Shown here piece after piece: positions 42,966 through 53,148 of a DNA stretch of 64,000 nucleotides. The position numbers were made by a program, and so were the translations under genes. The first letter of the stretch is position 1. The number at the start of each line of letters is the position of its first letter. The notes beneath the pieces are model-generated. The model saw only the letters and a list, made by a program, of their open reading frames with translations. It made no database searches and had not been told where the DNA came from. Origin of the DNA: Hyphomonadaceae bacterium (GTDB taxonomy: Bacteria; Pseudomonadota; Alphaproteobacteria; Caulobacterales; Aquidulcibacteraceae); NCBI GenBank assembly GCA_022841905.1, contig JALHQO010000008.1, positions 62,001-126,000 of the forward strand, given 5' to 3'.

Positions 42966-45068
42966 TTAACCGCTCCGCGCCAACTCCGCCGCCTCTGCAT
43001 ACCCGAAAAGCTTAAGCGCCAGCCGAATCGCTTGACCGCGCGGGGTGGCCAGTTCCGGATCGCGCTCAATTGCCAGCCGCGCTTCCTTATCCGCCGGGCC
43101 CAGCAGATCGCCGTGCGCTTCGGGGCTGACCAGCCGGAACGGCGGCAGACCCGATTGCTGCGTGCCCAGCATGTCGCCGGCGCCGCGAAGTCGGAAATCG
43201 ATTTCGGCGATGGCGAAGCCATCGTCGTTGCGGCGAATGGCGTCGAGGCGTTCCTTGGCGGCTTCGCCCAGCGGCGGCTTCCAGAGCAGCACGCATGAGC
43301 CCTGCTTGTCGCCACGCCCGACGCGGCCGCGCAATTGGTGGAGCTGCGCCAAGCCAAAGCGTTCGGCGTGCTCGATCACCATGATCGTCGCCTCCGGCAC
43401 GTTGACGCCGACTTCGATCACGGTGGTGGCCACCAGGAGAAATGACTCGCCGGTGCGAAAGCGCTCCATCGCCGCTTCGCGCGCTGTTGGCGTCATGCGG
43501 CCGTGAACGATCTCGACGCCTTTGCCGAAATAGGTCGCGAGCTCCTTGTGGCGATCCTCGACAGCCGCGAGATCGATCGCTTCACTCTCCTCGATCAGCG
43601 GCGCCACCCAATAGGCGCGCTCGCCCCGCTTGGCCGCGTCGCCGATCGCTTCGATGACTTCGCTCATCCGAGTCGTCGGCATCGTCGCGGTCTTGATCGG
43701 CTGACGCCCCGGCGGTTTCTCATCGAGCACGGAGAGATCCATGTCGCCGTGGATGGAGAGCGCGAGCGTGCGCGGGATGGGCGTGGCGCTCATCACCAGC
43801 ACGTGTGGTGCAAAGCCTTTGGAGACCATGCGCATGCGATCGGAGACGCCGAAGCGGTGCTGCTCGTCGATGACGATGAGGCCGAGATCGTTGAACGTCA
43901 CATCGTCCTGGAAAAGCGCGTGCGTGCCGATGACGACGTGCAGCGCACCCGACGCCATGCGTTCGAGAATGGCTTTGCGGTCCTTGCCTTTGTCACGACC
44001 GGTCAGCACCGCCATGGTGATGCCTGCGGCTTCCAGAAGAGGCGCGAGCGTCGCGCCGTGCTGCCGCGCCAGCAAATCCGTCGGCGCCATCAGCGCGCTT
44101 TGCAGGCCGGCCTCGGCGGCGCGCGCCATCGCAAGTGCTGCGACCAGCGTTTTACCGGAGCCGACATCGCCCTGCAGCAAGCGCAGCATCGGCGCGGGTT
44201 CTGCCATGTCGGCATATACTTCTTTGATCGATCGCAGCTGCGCGCCTGTCTGCGCGAAGGGCAGGCTGTCGATGATCTTGCCCGCCAGCGCGCCATCGCC
44301 GGTGACGGCCCGTCCGGGCTCCTTGCGGCGGTGCTGGCGGCGCAGACGCAGTGCGCATTGGCGCGCGAACAGTTCGTCATAAGCCAGCCGCGTCCGGAAC
44401 GCGCTCTCCGGCGCCACATCCTCTGGCGCCGTCGGGCGATGCAAATGTTCGAGCGCGGTGCGGAAGTCCGGCCAGTCGTGCGCTTTCACGGTGGTGGCCT
44501 CCAGCCACTCAGGCGCTTCCGGTACGGTGTCGAGCGCGGCGAGAATGGTGCGCGCGAGCGTGCGGCCCGGCAGGCCTTGTGTCAGCGGATAGACAGGCTC
44601 GACCGCCGGCGGCGCCTCGCCCTTGGCTGGATCGACGACGTGGTCGGGATGCAGCATCTGGCGCATGCCGTCATACATGCCGATCTTGCCGCTCACGAGC
44701 CGCGTCTGGCCGACAGGCCACATGCGCTTCAGCATCTCCTCGTTGCCGCGAAAATAGGCGACGGTGAGAAAGCCCGTTTCGTCACGCAGCCGGATGCGAT
44801 GCGGCAGGTTTTTGTAGGCGGCCATGTGGCCATCGATTTCGGCTTCGATGGTGGCGATGTCGCCGTCGTCGGTCTCTGCAATCGGGACGCGCAGGCGCCG
44901 GTCGATTGCCGCATTTGGCGGCAGAAACACGAGGTCGCGCACCAGATCGCCGCCAGCCACCTTGGCGATCAGCGCCATGGCGTCCTTGCGGGCGCCCTTC
45001 GGCAAACGCGCCTGCGAGAGCAGGGCGTTTTCGATCGCTGTGGGGGAGGGCGCGGTGTCGCTCATCAT
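42966..45068 (-). CDS. recG: ATP-dependent DNA helicase RecG
   Basis: RecG remodels stalled replication forks and Holliday junctions. The 700-residue protein has the N-terminal wedge/OB domain (about 1-250; GHMAAYKNLPHRIRLRDETG), then the SF2 helicase core: Walker A LLQGDVGSGKTLVAALAM, Walker B LIVIDEQHRFGV, motif III MSATPIPRTLALSIHGD, and the C-terminal TEVGVNVPEAT-like segment seen as TVIEVGVNVPEATIMVIE, with QLRGRVGRGDKQG (motif VI). LDEKPPGRQPIKT is RecG-specific. The start may be either of two adjacent ATG codons at 45068/45065. It is divergent from sdhE across 80 bases. Confidence 0.96.
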   Translation of the reverse strand: MMSDTAPSPTAIENALLSQARLPKGARKDAMALIAKVAGGDLVRDLVFLPPNAAIDRRLRVPIAETDDGDIATIEAEIDGHMAAYKNLPHRIRLRDETGFLTVAYFRGNEEMLKRMWPVGQTRLVSGKIGMYDGMRQMLHPDHVVDPAKGEAPPAVEPVYPLTQGLPGRTLARTILAALDTVPEAPEWLEATTVKAHDWPDFRTALEHLHRPTAPEDVAPESAFRTRLAYDELFARQCALRLRRQHRRKEPGRAVTGDGALAGKIIDSLPFAQTGAQLRSIKEVYADMAEPAPMLRLLQGDVGSGKTLVAALAMARAAEAGLQSALMAPTDLLARQHGATLAPLLEAAGITMAVLTGRDKGKDRKAILERMASGALHVVIGTHALFQDDVTFNDLGLIVIDEQHRFGVSDRMRMVSKGFAPHVLVMSATPIPRTLALSIHGDMDLSVLDEKPPGRQPIKTATMPTTRMSEVIEAIGDAAKRGERAYWVAPLIEESEAIDLAAVEDRHKELATYFGKGVEIVHGRMTPTAREAAMERFRTGESFLLVATTVIEVGVNVPEATIMVIEHAERFGLAQLHQLRGRVGRGDKQGSCVLLWKPPLGEAAKERLDAIRRNDDGFAIAEIDFRLRGAGDMLGTQQSGLPPFRLVSPEAHGDLLGPADKEARLAIERDPELATPRGQAIRLALKLFGYAEAAELARSG

Positions 45069-45148
45069 CTGCTCTGGGCGGCGCTGACAGGGCCGACCAT
45101 ATGGGTTATAGCGCGGCCCCTTCCGCGCTGCCTGATAATCCGGGGCCC

Positions 45149-45415
45149 ATGGACGATCGCCGCAAGAAGCTCAAATTCCGCGCGTGGCGTCGGGGATTCC
45201 GGGAGATTGACTTGATTCTAGGTGGTTTCGCCGATCGCCGTCTGGCGGACCTGGACGAAAGCGGCGTGGACGCGTTCGAGCGGCTGCTGGATGCCCAGGA
45301 TCAGGATGTCTACGCCTGGATCACCGAACAGGCCGCCGCGCCGCCTGAGCACGACACGCCCACCCTCGCTTTGATTCGCGCCTTTCGCTTTGAGTTGACC
45401 CAAAACCAGCAATGA
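45149..45415 (+). CDS. sdhE: Succinate dehydrogenase assembly factor 2 family protein (SdhE)
   Basis: SdhE/SDHAF2 helps attach FAD covalently to succinate dehydrogenase subunit A. The 88-residue protein has the conserved RGxxE motif in AWRRGFREIDLILGGF and the family tail DAQDQDVYAWITEQAAAPPE. The ATG at 45149 fits the short family length; the frame extends upstream but without homology. It overlaps mfd by 4 bases. The recG / sdhE-mfd arrangement is a known alphaproteobacterial order. Confidence 0.92.
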   Translation: MDDRRKKLKFRAWRRGFREIDLILGGFADRRLADLDESGVDAFERLLDAQDQDVYAWITEQAAAPPEHDTPTLALIRAFRFELTQNQQ

Positions 45416-48400
45416 GTACCGCCGCCCTCAACGCCCGCCTGCTTGAAACGTTGGCGAAGTCGAAAGACGCGCTGGTCGTCATCGGCGCGCCCGAAGGCGT
45501 GGACGCGGCGGCATTGGCGGATGCGGCGCTGCTGCGCGGCGGCGTGACGCTGTTCATCGCCCGCGATGAGACACGCGCCTCGCAGTTCGAAGCCGCCGCG
45601 CGCTTCTTTGCGCCGACACTGACGACGTTGCGTCTGCCCGCCTGGGACACGCTGCCTTACGACCGCATTTCGCCAGCGGCGTCTGTTGCCGCGCAACGCT
45701 GTGCGGCGCTGGCGGCTCTAGCGCGGCGCCAGCCGGGCGGGCCGCAGCTTCTGGTGATCGCCACTGCCTCAGCGGTCGCGCAGCGCGTGCCGCCACGCGC
45801 GCGCATGGCGCAGGCGACGCTGGAGATCAACGTTGGCGAAGAAGCCTCGATGGAGCAGATCGAGGCGTATTTTGCGGTCAACGGTTATGCGCGCTCATCG
45901 ACGGTGCGTGCGCCCGGCGAGTTCGCGGTCCGCGGCGGCATCATCGACGTGTTTCCGCCCAGCGAGCCAGAGCCGCTGCGTTTCGATTTCTTTGGCGACG
46001 TGCTGGAAACGATCCGCACCTTCGATCCAGAAACGCAAATCTCTAAAGCCAAAATCAAGCGCGCGCTGCTGACGCCGGTCAGCGAGGTGTTGCTGGATGA
46101 GATGGCGGTGCTGCAGTTCCGCCGCCGCTTCACGCAAGCCTACGGCACAGTCAGCGATGCGCTCTACGATAGCGTCAGCGCCCGCATCCGGCGGCAGGGG
46201 ATCGAGCAATTCTTGCCGTTCTTCTACGAGCGGCTGGAGACGTTGTTCGATTATGCAGGCGAGGGCGCGCTTGTGGCGTTTGATGCGCTGGCAGAAGAAG
46301 CGTTGCGCGACCGGGTCGCCACCGCCATCGATCACTACGACGCGCGCAAAACCGCGCCGATCGCACGCGGCGCTTCGCCCTTCCGGGCGCCGGAGCCTGA
46401 ACTGCTCTATCTCAACGATGATGCGTTGACCGCCGCCATTGGCCCGCGCGCCGTGCGCCGCTTCACGCACTTCGACACCGACGCCAAAAAACAACTCGAT
46501 CTCAGCGCCAAGCTCGGCCGTGATTTCGCGCCGGAGCGCCAAACGGCGGACGCCAACGTGTTCGAAGCGGCGGCGCGCCACATCGAGGCGCTGAACAAGG
46601 CCAAGAAGCGCGTCGTTGTCGCGGCGTGGACGGATGGTTCGGCTGAACGCTTGGCCGGCGTTCTGAGTGACCACCGCGTGGAAACTGTGGTGCGCGTCCA
46701 ATCGTGGCGCGAAGTGGCGCAATTGCCGAAGGGCGCGAATGCGCTGGCCGTGCTGCCGCTGGAGCACGGCTTTGAAACGGAAACGCTCGCGTTCATCGCA
46801 GAGCAGGACATTCTCGGCGATCGTCTGGCGCGGCCGCGCAAGCGGCGCAAGGCATCGGCGGTAATCGCGGAAGCGGCGGCGATGAGCCAGGGCGACCTGA
46901 TCGTCCACCAAGATCACGGGGTCGGCCGCTATGAAGGCTTGAAGACGCTCGACGTCGCCGGCGCGCCGCATGATTGCTTGGATCTGACCTACCACGGCGG
47001 CGACAAGCTCTATCTGCCGGTTGAAAACATCGAACTTGTCAGTCGCTACGGCGCCGAGGATACGGAAGCGCAGCTCGATAAACTGGGCGGCGTCGCCTGG
47101 CAAAGCCGCAAAGCGCGCGCCAAGCAGCGCTTGCGCGACATGGCGGAAGAATTGCTCCGCATCGCTGCAATGCGCGCGACGCGCACGGCTGAAGCGGTGG
47201 CGCCGCCGGAAGGCTTGTGGGACGAGTTCTGCGCGCGCTTTCCGTACGAGGAGACCGACGATCAGATGGCCGCGATCGACGATGTCGTCGGCGATCTCGC
47301 CGCCGGCAAGCCGATGGATCGCCTGATCTGCGGCGATGTTGGTTTCGGCAAGACGGAAGTCGCGCTGCGGGCTGCCTTCCTCGTGGCGATGAGCGGCAAG
47401 CAAGTGGCGGTGGTGGCGCCGACGACGCTGCTGTGCCGCCAGCACTTCCGCACCTTCACGGAGCGCTTTCGTGGTCTGCCTGTGCGCGTGCGCCAGCTCT
47501 CCCGTTTGGTGACAGCGAAAGAGCAGGGTGAAACGAAGGCTGGCCTTTCCGAGGGCACCGTGGAGATCGTCATCGGAACCCACGCGCTTCTCTCGAAGAC
47601 GATCAAGTTCTCCGATCTCGGGCTGATGATTATCGACGAAGAGCAGCACTTTGGCGTCAAGCACAAGGAGCGCCTCAAGGATTTGCGCGCAGAAGTTCAT
47701 GCGCTGACGCTTTCGGCGACGCCGATACCACGCACGCTACAGCTTGCGCTCGCTGGCGTACGCGAGATGAGCCTCATCACGACCCCTCCGATCGACCGCA
47801 TGGCGGTGCGCACTTATGTGACGCCGTTCGACACGCTGACCGTGCGTGAGGCGCTGCTGCGCGAGAAATATCGCGGCGGGCAAAGCTTCTTTGTCAGCCC
47901 ACGCATCGCCGATCTGGAGGAGGCGTCAGACTTCCTGCGCCGCAACGTGCCAGAAGTGACGTTTGCCGTGGCGCACGGCCAGATGGCGCCCGGCCAGCTC
48001 GATGAAATCATGACGAGCTTCTATGACGGCGCCTACGATGTGCTGCTCTCGACCAGCATCGTAGAATCCGGGCTCGATATTCCGCGCGCCAATACGCTTG
48101 TTGTCTTCCGCGCCGATATGTTTGGCTTAGCGCAACTCTATCAGCTGCGCGGACGCGTCGGCCGCTCGAAAGTGCGCGCGTATGCCTATCTCACGACCGC
48201 CGCTGAAGGCGCGATGACTGTGAGCGCTGAGAAGCGGCTGAAAATCCTAGCTTCACTCGATAGCCTTGGCGCAGGTTTCACGCTCGCCAGCCACGACCTC
48301 GACATGCGCGGCGGCGGCAATCTGCTCGGCGAAGAGCAATCGGGCCATATTCGCGAGGTCGGTGTCGAACTCTATCAATCTATGCTTGAAGAAGCGGTCG

Positions 48401-48903
48401 CGGCGCTGCGCACTGGACATGAGGACGAGGCGAACGAGAAGTCGTGGTCGCCGCAGATCAATGTCGGCGCTTCGGTGTTGATCCCGGAAGATTATGTGTC
48501 CGACCTCAACGTGCGGCTCTCGCTCTATCGCCGCTTGGCGGAGTTGGACTCGGATCAAGAGCGCGAAGCGTTTGCGGCCGAGCTGATCGATCGCTTCGGA
48601 CCGTTGCCGGCTGAGGCCGATCAGCTGATCGCGGTTGCGGCGCTGAAGTCGCTCTGCCGTCGCTGCTTGATTGCGAAGCTCGACGCAGGCCCCAAGGGCG
48701 CGGTGCTGACGTTCCGCGATGGCGGCTTCCCCGATCCGATGGCGCTGGTGCGCTACGTTCAGGAGCGCCCCGACGATTTCAAGATGCGGCCTGACGGCAA
48801 ACTCGTCGTGCAAGGCGGCTGGCCAGAAGCAACGCAACGTCTCAAGGCATTGCGCACGGTGCTGGAAGCGCTGTCACGCATCGCGACGCGCAAAGCGGCT
48901 TAA
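45412..48903 (+). CDS. mfd: Transcription-repair coupling factor Mfd
   Basis: Mfd removes RNA polymerase stalled at DNA lesions and recruits UvrA. At 1163 residues it is full length. In order: UvrB-homology module (about 20-300; PAWDTLPYDRISPA, GEFAVRGGIIDVFPP), RNA polymerase-interacting domain (about 470-540; GDLIVHQDHGVGRYEGLKTL), translocase motor with Walker A CGDVGFGKTEVALRAA, IIDEEQHFGVKHKE, SATPIPRTLQLALAG, and QLRGRVGRSKVRAYAYL, then the C-terminal TRCF domain (ISVG-type region, SLYRRLAELDSDQE). It overlaps sdhE upstream and the convergent PopA-like gene by 4 bases each. Confidence 0.97.
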   Translation: MSTAALNARLLETLAKSKDALVVIGAPEGVDAAALADAALLRGGVTLFIARDETRASQFEAAARFFAPTLTTLRLPAWDTLPYDRISPAASVAAQRCAALAALARRQPGGPQLLVIATASAVAQRVPPRARMAQATLEINVGEEASMEQIEAYFAVNGYARSSTVRAPGEFAVRGGIIDVFPPSEPEPLRFDFFGDVLETIRTFDPETQISKAKIKRALLTPVSEVLLDEMAVLQFRRRFTQAYGTVSDALYDSVSARIRRQGIEQFLPFFYERLETLFDYAGEGALVAFDALAEEALRDRVATAIDHYDARKTAPIARGASPFRAPEPELLYLNDDALTAAIGPRAVRRFTHFDTDAKKQLDLSAKLGRDFAPERQTADANVFEAAARHIEALNKAKKRVVVAAWTDGSAERLAGVLSDHRVETVVRVQSWREVAQLPKGANALAVLPLEHGFETETLAFIAEQDILGDRLARPRKRRKASAVIAEAAAMSQGDLIVHQDHGVGRYEGLKTLDVAGAPHDCLDLTYHGGDKLYLPVENIELVSRYGAEDTEAQLDKLGGVAWQSRKARAKQRLRDMAEELLRIAAMRATRTAEAVAPPEGLWDEFCARFPYEETDDQMAAIDDVVGDLAAGKPMDRLICGDVGFGKTEVALRAAFLVAMSGKQVAVVAPTTLLCRQHFRTFTERFRGLPVRVRQLSRLVTAKEQGETKAGLSEGTVEIVIGTHALLSKTIKFSDLGLMIIDEEQHFGVKHKERLKDLRAEVHALTLSATPIPRTLQLALAGVREMSLITTPPIDRMAVRTYVTPFDTLTVREALLREKYRGGQSFFVSPRIADLEEASDFLRRNVPEVTFAVAHGQMAPGQLDEIMTSFYDGAYDVLLSTSIVESGLDIPRANTLVVFRADMFGLAQLYQLRGRVGRSKVRAYAYLTTAAEGAMTVSAEKRLKILASLDSLGAGFTLASHDLDMRGGGNLLGEEQSGHIREVGVELYQSMLEEAVAALRTGHEDEANEKSWSPQINVGASVLIPEDYVSDLNVRLSLYRRLAELDSDQEREAFAAELIDRFGPLPAEADQLIAVAALKSLCRRCLIAKLDAGPKGAVLTFRDGGFPDPMALVRYVQERPDDFKMRPDGKLVVQGGWPEATQRLKALRTVLEALSRIATRKAA

Positions 48904-50207
48904 GCTGGGATTGCTTCGACTTCGAGAGCGCGCAGTGCGCGCGCGAGCAGGGCTGAGCCGCTCTCGCCAGGCTGTAGCTCGACCGCGCTTTGTTCGAACA
49001 CCAGCGGCCCTGCGCCGCCTTCACCGGACGCGAACGCGGTGCATTCAGCCACGGACGAGATGCGTTCCGCCGTGCGCTTGGCTGCTTTCAAACGCGCGGC
49101 CGGCATGGCGATGGCGATGAACTCACGGCCGAGCGCCGCGCCCGTATCCGCATCGCGCATCAGCCGCCCTGCGAGGCTGGCGATTTCGGTGAAGCCCTTC
49201 TTCCAGATGTCTTCTTCCGGCTCGCGCGAACCCGGTGCCGGCAGCACGCGCAGCGTCACCAGCGCCATCGGGCGGCCGCTAACGTGATGATCGGCGGCGA
49301 GCCGGGCGAGGTGCGCGTCGAACGCGTCGCGCGTGAACAGGCCAGTGCGCGGATCGCCCATTAGGTCGCAGAGCGCGCGAATGCCGTGGTCGGCGGCGCG
49401 GCGGCGGCGTTCGCGGCGGACCGCTTCAAATAGCCAACCCAAGCTCGCGCCACACGGCGCGCGCGTGGAGCAGATAGCGGACGCGCCGCGATTGATCGCG
49501 TTGTTGGCGGTTTCGACGTCGCCAGGCGCCGTGACCACCATGGTCGGCATGTGATAGAGCGAAGCATTGCGACGAAGCGCGGCGCAGAGTGACACGGCGG
49601 TAGCCGGATCGTTGGCGCCGTTGAGCACGACCGCGTCGAACGGTTCGTCGTGCAAGTGATCGAAGCCGGCAAAAGATGAAAACGCGGCGGCGACCAAGCC
49701 GTCCTGCTCAGCAAGCTTACGCTCCAGCGCCAGGAACATCGGACTCGGCGCGCCAATATAAAGCGCCTTCAGCTTGCGCGGCTCCGGCGTTGCAGGCGCC
49801 GTCACGCCCAGCGCTTCAGCGGTTGCGATACGGCGCACGTATTCTTCTTCCGCGATCGCGACGCGGATAGCGCCGTCAACCTGCGACGCCAGCAATTTCG
49901 GCGGCGCGTCGAGCGCGAGTGCGCCGGAGAACACTTCAGCGCCGCCGAGACCAAGCGCTGGCGGTGCGGCATGGCGCAAGCCGATCAAACGCGAGAGCGG
50001 CGGCGGTTCCGCCTGCAGCGAGGTGACGGCCAAGCGTGCGACGTCATCGACGTCGCCGCTGAGCGCTGAGAAAATCGAAACGTCTTCGCCATTGGGTGCG
50101 TCGCGATAGGCGCCTGGCAGCGCCAGCGCTTCCACGCCGGCATTCGCGAGCAAGGTCTGCGCATCCCGCGCATGGCGGGCGTCATGGGCTCGCACGACAA
50201 TGCGCAA
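48900..50207 (-). CDS. PopA/PleD-like protein with degenerate GGDEF domain (c-di-GMP receptor candidate)
   Basis: A 435-residue protein laid out as receiver-like domain (about 1-130), second receiver-like domain (145-265) and GGDEF-like domain (280-430). The receiver phospho-acceptor context is lost in the second domain (VVLNGANDP where an acidic pocket is expected). The GGDEF domain starts DPRTGLFTRDAFDAHL, but the active site reads LGREF instead of GGDEF/GGEEF, so synthesis is unlikely. The inhibitory I-site RxxD is kept as RDAD (351-354), the combination known for Caulobacter PopA, a c-di-GMP effector that directs ClpXP degradation of CtrA. It starts with TTG, preceded by GGAG nine bases upstream. 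Identity with PopA is inferred from architecture and motifs. Confidence 0.75.
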   Translation of the reverse strand: MRIVVRAHDARHARDAQTLLANAGVEALALPGAYRDAPNGEDVSIFSALSGDVDDVARLAVTSLQAEPPPLSRLIGLRHAAPPALGLGGAEVFSGALALDAPPKLLASQVDGAIRVAIAEEEYVRRIATAEALGVTAPATPEPRKLKALYIGAPSPMFLALERKLAEQDGLVAAAFSSFAGFDHLHDEPFDAVVLNGANDPATAVSLCAALRRNASLYHMPTMVVTAPGDVETANNAINRGASAICSTRAPCGASLGWLFEAVRRERRRRAADHGIRALCDLMGDPRTGLFTRDAFDAHLARLAADHHVSGRPMALVTLRVLPAPGSREPEEDIWKKGFTEIASLAGRLMRDADTGAALGREFIAIAMPAARLKAAKRTAERISSVAECTAFASGEGGAGPLVFEQSAVELQPGESGSALLARALRALEVEAIPA

Positions 50208-50308
50208 AGGTTAACGCTCCGGCGCCCTCGCCGCCACGGGATGGGCTCTGTATGGGTATCGCCTGATTATGCACAGAAGCAAATCGTCAAGGTAAACGAG
50301 GATCGATC

Positions 50309-51409
50309 ATGGCGTCTGGGCCGCTCAATGGCGTTAAGGTTTTGGAGTTCGCAGGCATCGGCCCCGGACCGTTCTGCTGCATGTTGCTGTCGGACATGGG
50401 CGCCGAAGTCGTGCGCATCGACCGCAAGGGTGGGCGTCCGGCGTTCAAGTCAGACATCCCCGCACGCGGTCGCCGTCACGTCGCGCTCGATCTCAAGAAC
50501 GCGGGCGACATCGCGACGGCGCAGGCGATGATCGAGAGGGCCGACGTGCTGATCGAAGGCTTCCGCCCTGGCGTGATGGAGCGCTTGGGGCTGGGGCCGG
50601 ACGAAGCGTTGAAGCGTAACCCTAAACTGATTTACGGCCGCATGACGGGCTGGGGCCAGACCGGCCCGCTGGCGCAGGCGGCGGGGCATGATCTTAACTA
50701 CATCGCCCTCTCCGGCGCGCTGCACGCGATGGGACGTAAAGACGATGCGCCCGCGCCGCCGCTTAACCTTGTTGGCGATTATGGCGGCGGCTCGCTCTAT
50801 CTGGCGATGGGTGTTTGCGCTGCGTTGTTCGAAGCGACGCGCTCGGGGAAGGGGCAAGTGATCGATGCGGCGATCACCGATGGCGCGGCTTCATTGATGA
50901 GCGTGATTTATGGTTTGCGCGCGTCAGGCATTTGGAGCGACGAGCGCGACAACAATCTGCTCGATGGCGGCGCGCCGTTCTACGACGTTTACGAAACCAG
51001 CGACGGCAAGTTCGTCACCATCGGTTCGCTCGAGCCGCAATTCTATGCGCTGCTGCTGGAGAAGACTGGGCTCGGCGCCGATCCGGCCTTCGCGATGCAG
51101 ATGAACAAGCCCGAATGGCCGGCGATGAGCGAGAAGGTTGCCGCCGTCATCAAGACGAAAACGCGGGACGAGTGGACGGCGCTGATGGAAGGCACCGATG
51201 TCTGCTTTGCGCCGGTGCTCTCGATGGCTGAAGCGCCAGATCACGCCCACAATGTCGCCCGCGGCACGTTTGTGGAGGTCGGCGGGCTTAAACAGCCCGC
51301 GCCGGCCCCGAGATTTTCGCGTACGCCCGCCGCCGTTCAGGGACCACCCGGCGGAACGGGCGAAGAAACCGCGAAAATCCTGGCCGATTGGGGCGTTTCG
51401 GCGGGTTGA
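50309..51409 (+). CDS. Alpha-methylacyl-CoA racemase (CaiB/BaiF family III CoA transferase)
   Basis: A 366-residue enzyme of the family III CoA-transferase fold that most resembles alpha-methylacyl-CoA racemase. It interconverts R and S 2-methylacyl-CoA esters during branched-chain or sterol side-chain breakdown. Catalytic residues known from the mycobacterial racemase are present: His127 in [14 protein letters not shown] and Asp157 in [35 protein letters not shown] opens the CoA-binding fold. The ATG at 50309 follows GAGGATCG. A strong terminator follows 127 bases after the stop, so it is separate from scoAB. Confidence 0.9.
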   Translation: MASGPLNGVKVLEFAGIGPGPFCCMLLSDMGAEVVRIDRKGGRPAFKSDIPARGRRHVALDLKNAGDIATAQAMIERADVLIEGFRPGVMERLGLGPDEALKRNPKLIYGRMTGWGQTGPLAQAAGHDLNYIALSGALHAMGRKDDAPAPPLNLVGDYGGGSLYLAMGVCAALFEATRSGKGQVIDAAITDGAASLMSVIYGLRASGIWSDERDNNLLDGGAPFYDVYETSDGKFVTIGSLEPQFYALLLEKTGLGADPAFAMQMNKPEWPAMSEKVAAVIKTKTRDEWTALMEGTDVCFAPVLSMAEAPDHAHNVARGTFVEVGGLKQPAPAPRFSRTPAAVQGPPGGTGEETAKILADWGVSAG

Positions 51410-51536
51410 AGCTGATTAACCGCTTCAGCGGCGGTTCAGCCCGAATGGTATTTATTCAGTGTCGGCCCTGGGCGATTTTCGTCCCTCGCTCGTACCGGGG
51501 CCAGGTTTTCGATCCACCTTAGGGTCGAAGCAGAAA

Positions 51537-51575
51537 GCGCCGGTGGCCGGCTCAGCCACCGGCGCAACTGTTTTC
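51537..51575 (+). terminator. Intrinsic terminator between the racemase gene and scoA
   Basis: GCGCCGGTGGC-CGGCTCA-GCCACCGGCGC is a perfect 11-base-pair stem with a 7-base loop, followed by AACTGTTTTC. It lies 72 bases before the scoA start. Confidence 0.8.
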
Positions 51576-51646
51576 AGCCAAGTTGAAACTTGTATTTCCG
51601 CGCCGGCATGTTGCGCCGTAGCGCTCCGCTACGTAAACGAGCGGCC

Positions 51647-52354
51647 ATGGCCAACAAAGTTTACAAGGACGCGAAGTCCGCGCTCGAAGGTTTCACCTTC
51701 GACGGCATGATTGTGATGAGCGGCGGCTTCGGCCTTTGCGGCATCCCGGAAAACCTGATCATCGCGCTGCGCGATAGCGGCGTGAAAGGCATTACCGTTA
51801 TTTCCAACAATGCCGGCGTCGACGGCTGGGGTTTAGGGCTCCTGCTGGAGACCAAGCAGATCAAGAAGATGGTTTCCTCTTACGTCGGAGAGAACAAGGA
51901 GTTCGCGCGCCAGTATCTCGCTGGCGAGTTGGAACTCGAGTTTAATCCGCAAGGCACGCTGGCCGAGCGCTGCCGGGCAGGGGGCGCAGGGATCGCCGGC
52001 TTCTACACCAAGACCGGCGTCGGCACTTTGGTGGCCGAGGGCAAAGAGACGAAGGTGTTTAACGGCGAGACGTACGTGCTCGAAACCGGCCTAGTCGCCG
52101 ATCTCTCCATCGTCAAAGCGTGGAAGGGCGACACCGAAGGCAATCTTATCTTCCGCAAGACCGCCCGTAACTTCAACCCGATGATGGCGACGGCCGGTAA
52201 GAAGTGCGTCGCCGAAGTTGAGATCCTGGTCGAAACCGGCGAACTCGATCCCGACGCCATCCATACACCGGGCATTTACGTTGATCGCATCGTGCAGGGC
52301 ACGTTCGAGAAGCGCATCGAACAACGCACGGTCACCAAGCGGGAGAATGCCTAA
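51647..52354 (+). CDS. scoA: Succinyl-CoA:3-ketoacid CoA transferase subunit A (ScoA)
   Basis: The alpha subunit of the CoA transferase that moves CoA from succinyl-CoA to acetoacetate for ketone body or PHB-derived use. The 235-residue protein has [48 protein letters not shown] and [20 protein letters not shown], all family signatures. The ATG at 51647 matches the usual MANKVY start. Stop and scoB start overlap by one base (TAATG), coupling the two subunits. Confidence 0.95.
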   Translation: MANKVYKDAKSALEGFTFDGMIVMSGGFGLCGIPENLIIALRDSGVKGITVISNNAGVDGWGLGLLLETKQIKKMVSSYVGENKEFARQYLAGELELEFNPQGTLAERCRAGGAGIAGFYTKTGVGTLVAEGKETKVFNGETYVLETGLVADLSIVKAWKGDTEGNLIFRKTARNFNPMMATAGKKCVAEVEILVETGELDPDAIHTPGIYVDRIVQGTFEKRIEQRTVTKRENA

Positions 52355-53001
52355 TGCCTTGGTCCCGCGATCAGCTCGCTCAGCGCGCCGCTAAGGAATT
52401 GCGCGACGGTTTCTACGTTAATCTCGGCATCGGCATTCCGACCCTGGTGGCGAACTACATTCCACAAGGCATGGAGGTCACGCTTCAGTCGGAAAACGGC
52501 ATGTTGGGCATGGGGCCCTTCCCGTTTGACGAAGACGTCGACGCCGATCTGATTAACGCCGGTAAGCAAACCATCACAGCGCTCAAGAAGACGTCTTACT
52601 TCTCGTCGTCGGACTCATTTGCGATGATCCGCGGCGGCCATATCGATCTTTCTATCCTCGGCGCGATGGAAGTGAACGATCGTGGCGACCTCGCCAATTG
52701 GATGGTGCCCGGCAAGATGGTGAAGGGCATGGGCGGGGCGATGGATCTCGTCGCCGGTGTCAAGCGGGTGGTCGTTGTTATGGAGCACACCTCGAAAGAG
52801 GGCGCCTCGAAGCTCTTGAAGCAGTGCACGCTGCCGCTCACCGGCGTGAACGTGGTTGATCTCGTGATAACCGATCTCGGCGTCTTCGAAATCGACAAGC
52901 ATGGTTCACAACCAATGAAGCTGCTCGAACTCGCCGATGGCGTCACGCTCGATGAAATAACCGCGAAGACGGAAGCATCGTTCGTGAGCGCGCTGCGCTA
53001 G
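52354..53001 (+). CDS. scoB: Succinyl-CoA:3-ketoacid CoA transferase subunit B (ScoB)
   Basis: The beta subunit of 215 residues carries the catalytic glutamate, Glu47 in [12 protein letters not shown], which forms the glutamyl-CoA intermediate. Other signatures are [32 protein letters not shown] and [18 protein letters not shown]. It follows scoA with a one-base overlap. With the neighbouring racemase it suggests acyl-CoA catabolism, although a terminator separates them. A GC-rich hairpin follows the stop. Confidence 0.95.
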   Translation: MPWSRDQLAQRAAKELRDGFYVNLGIGIPTLVANYIPQGMEVTLQSENGMLGMGPFPFDEDVDADLINAGKQTITALKKTSYFSSSDSFAMIRGGHIDLSILGAMEVNDRGDLANWMVPGKMVKGMGGAMDLVAGVKRVVVVMEHTSKEGASKLLKQCTLPLTGVNVVDLVITDLGVFEIDKHGSQPMKLLELADGVTLDEITAKTEASFVSALR

Positions 53002-53037
53002 CAAAGCATTCACACAGATAAACGCGAGACTAAAACG

Positions 53038-53060
53038 CGCGCGCGAAGCAATCGCGCGCG
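53038..53060 (+). terminator. GC-rich hairpin after scoB
   Basis: CGCGCGCG-AAGCAAT-CGCGCGCG forms an 8-base-pair stem, 36 bases after the scoB stop. There is no T-run, so termination would be weak or Rho-assisted. Confidence 0.4.
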
Positions 53061-53148
53061 GCTTCACGCTTTCTCATCACCTCTCAGGCATGATGCGCGG
53101 AATAGTTCGTGCAGAGAGAGCGCCCATGGGCAGCTCTCCAGTCTGGGT

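Noticed and set aside
45895-47700. 601-codon open frame antisense to mfd
   Set aside because: A shadow of mfd with the same biased composition and no family features.
50208-50215. CtrA half-site-like GTTAACC at the PopA-like gene start
   Set aside because: A single half-site lying between the ribosome site and start codon; too little sequence to support regulation.
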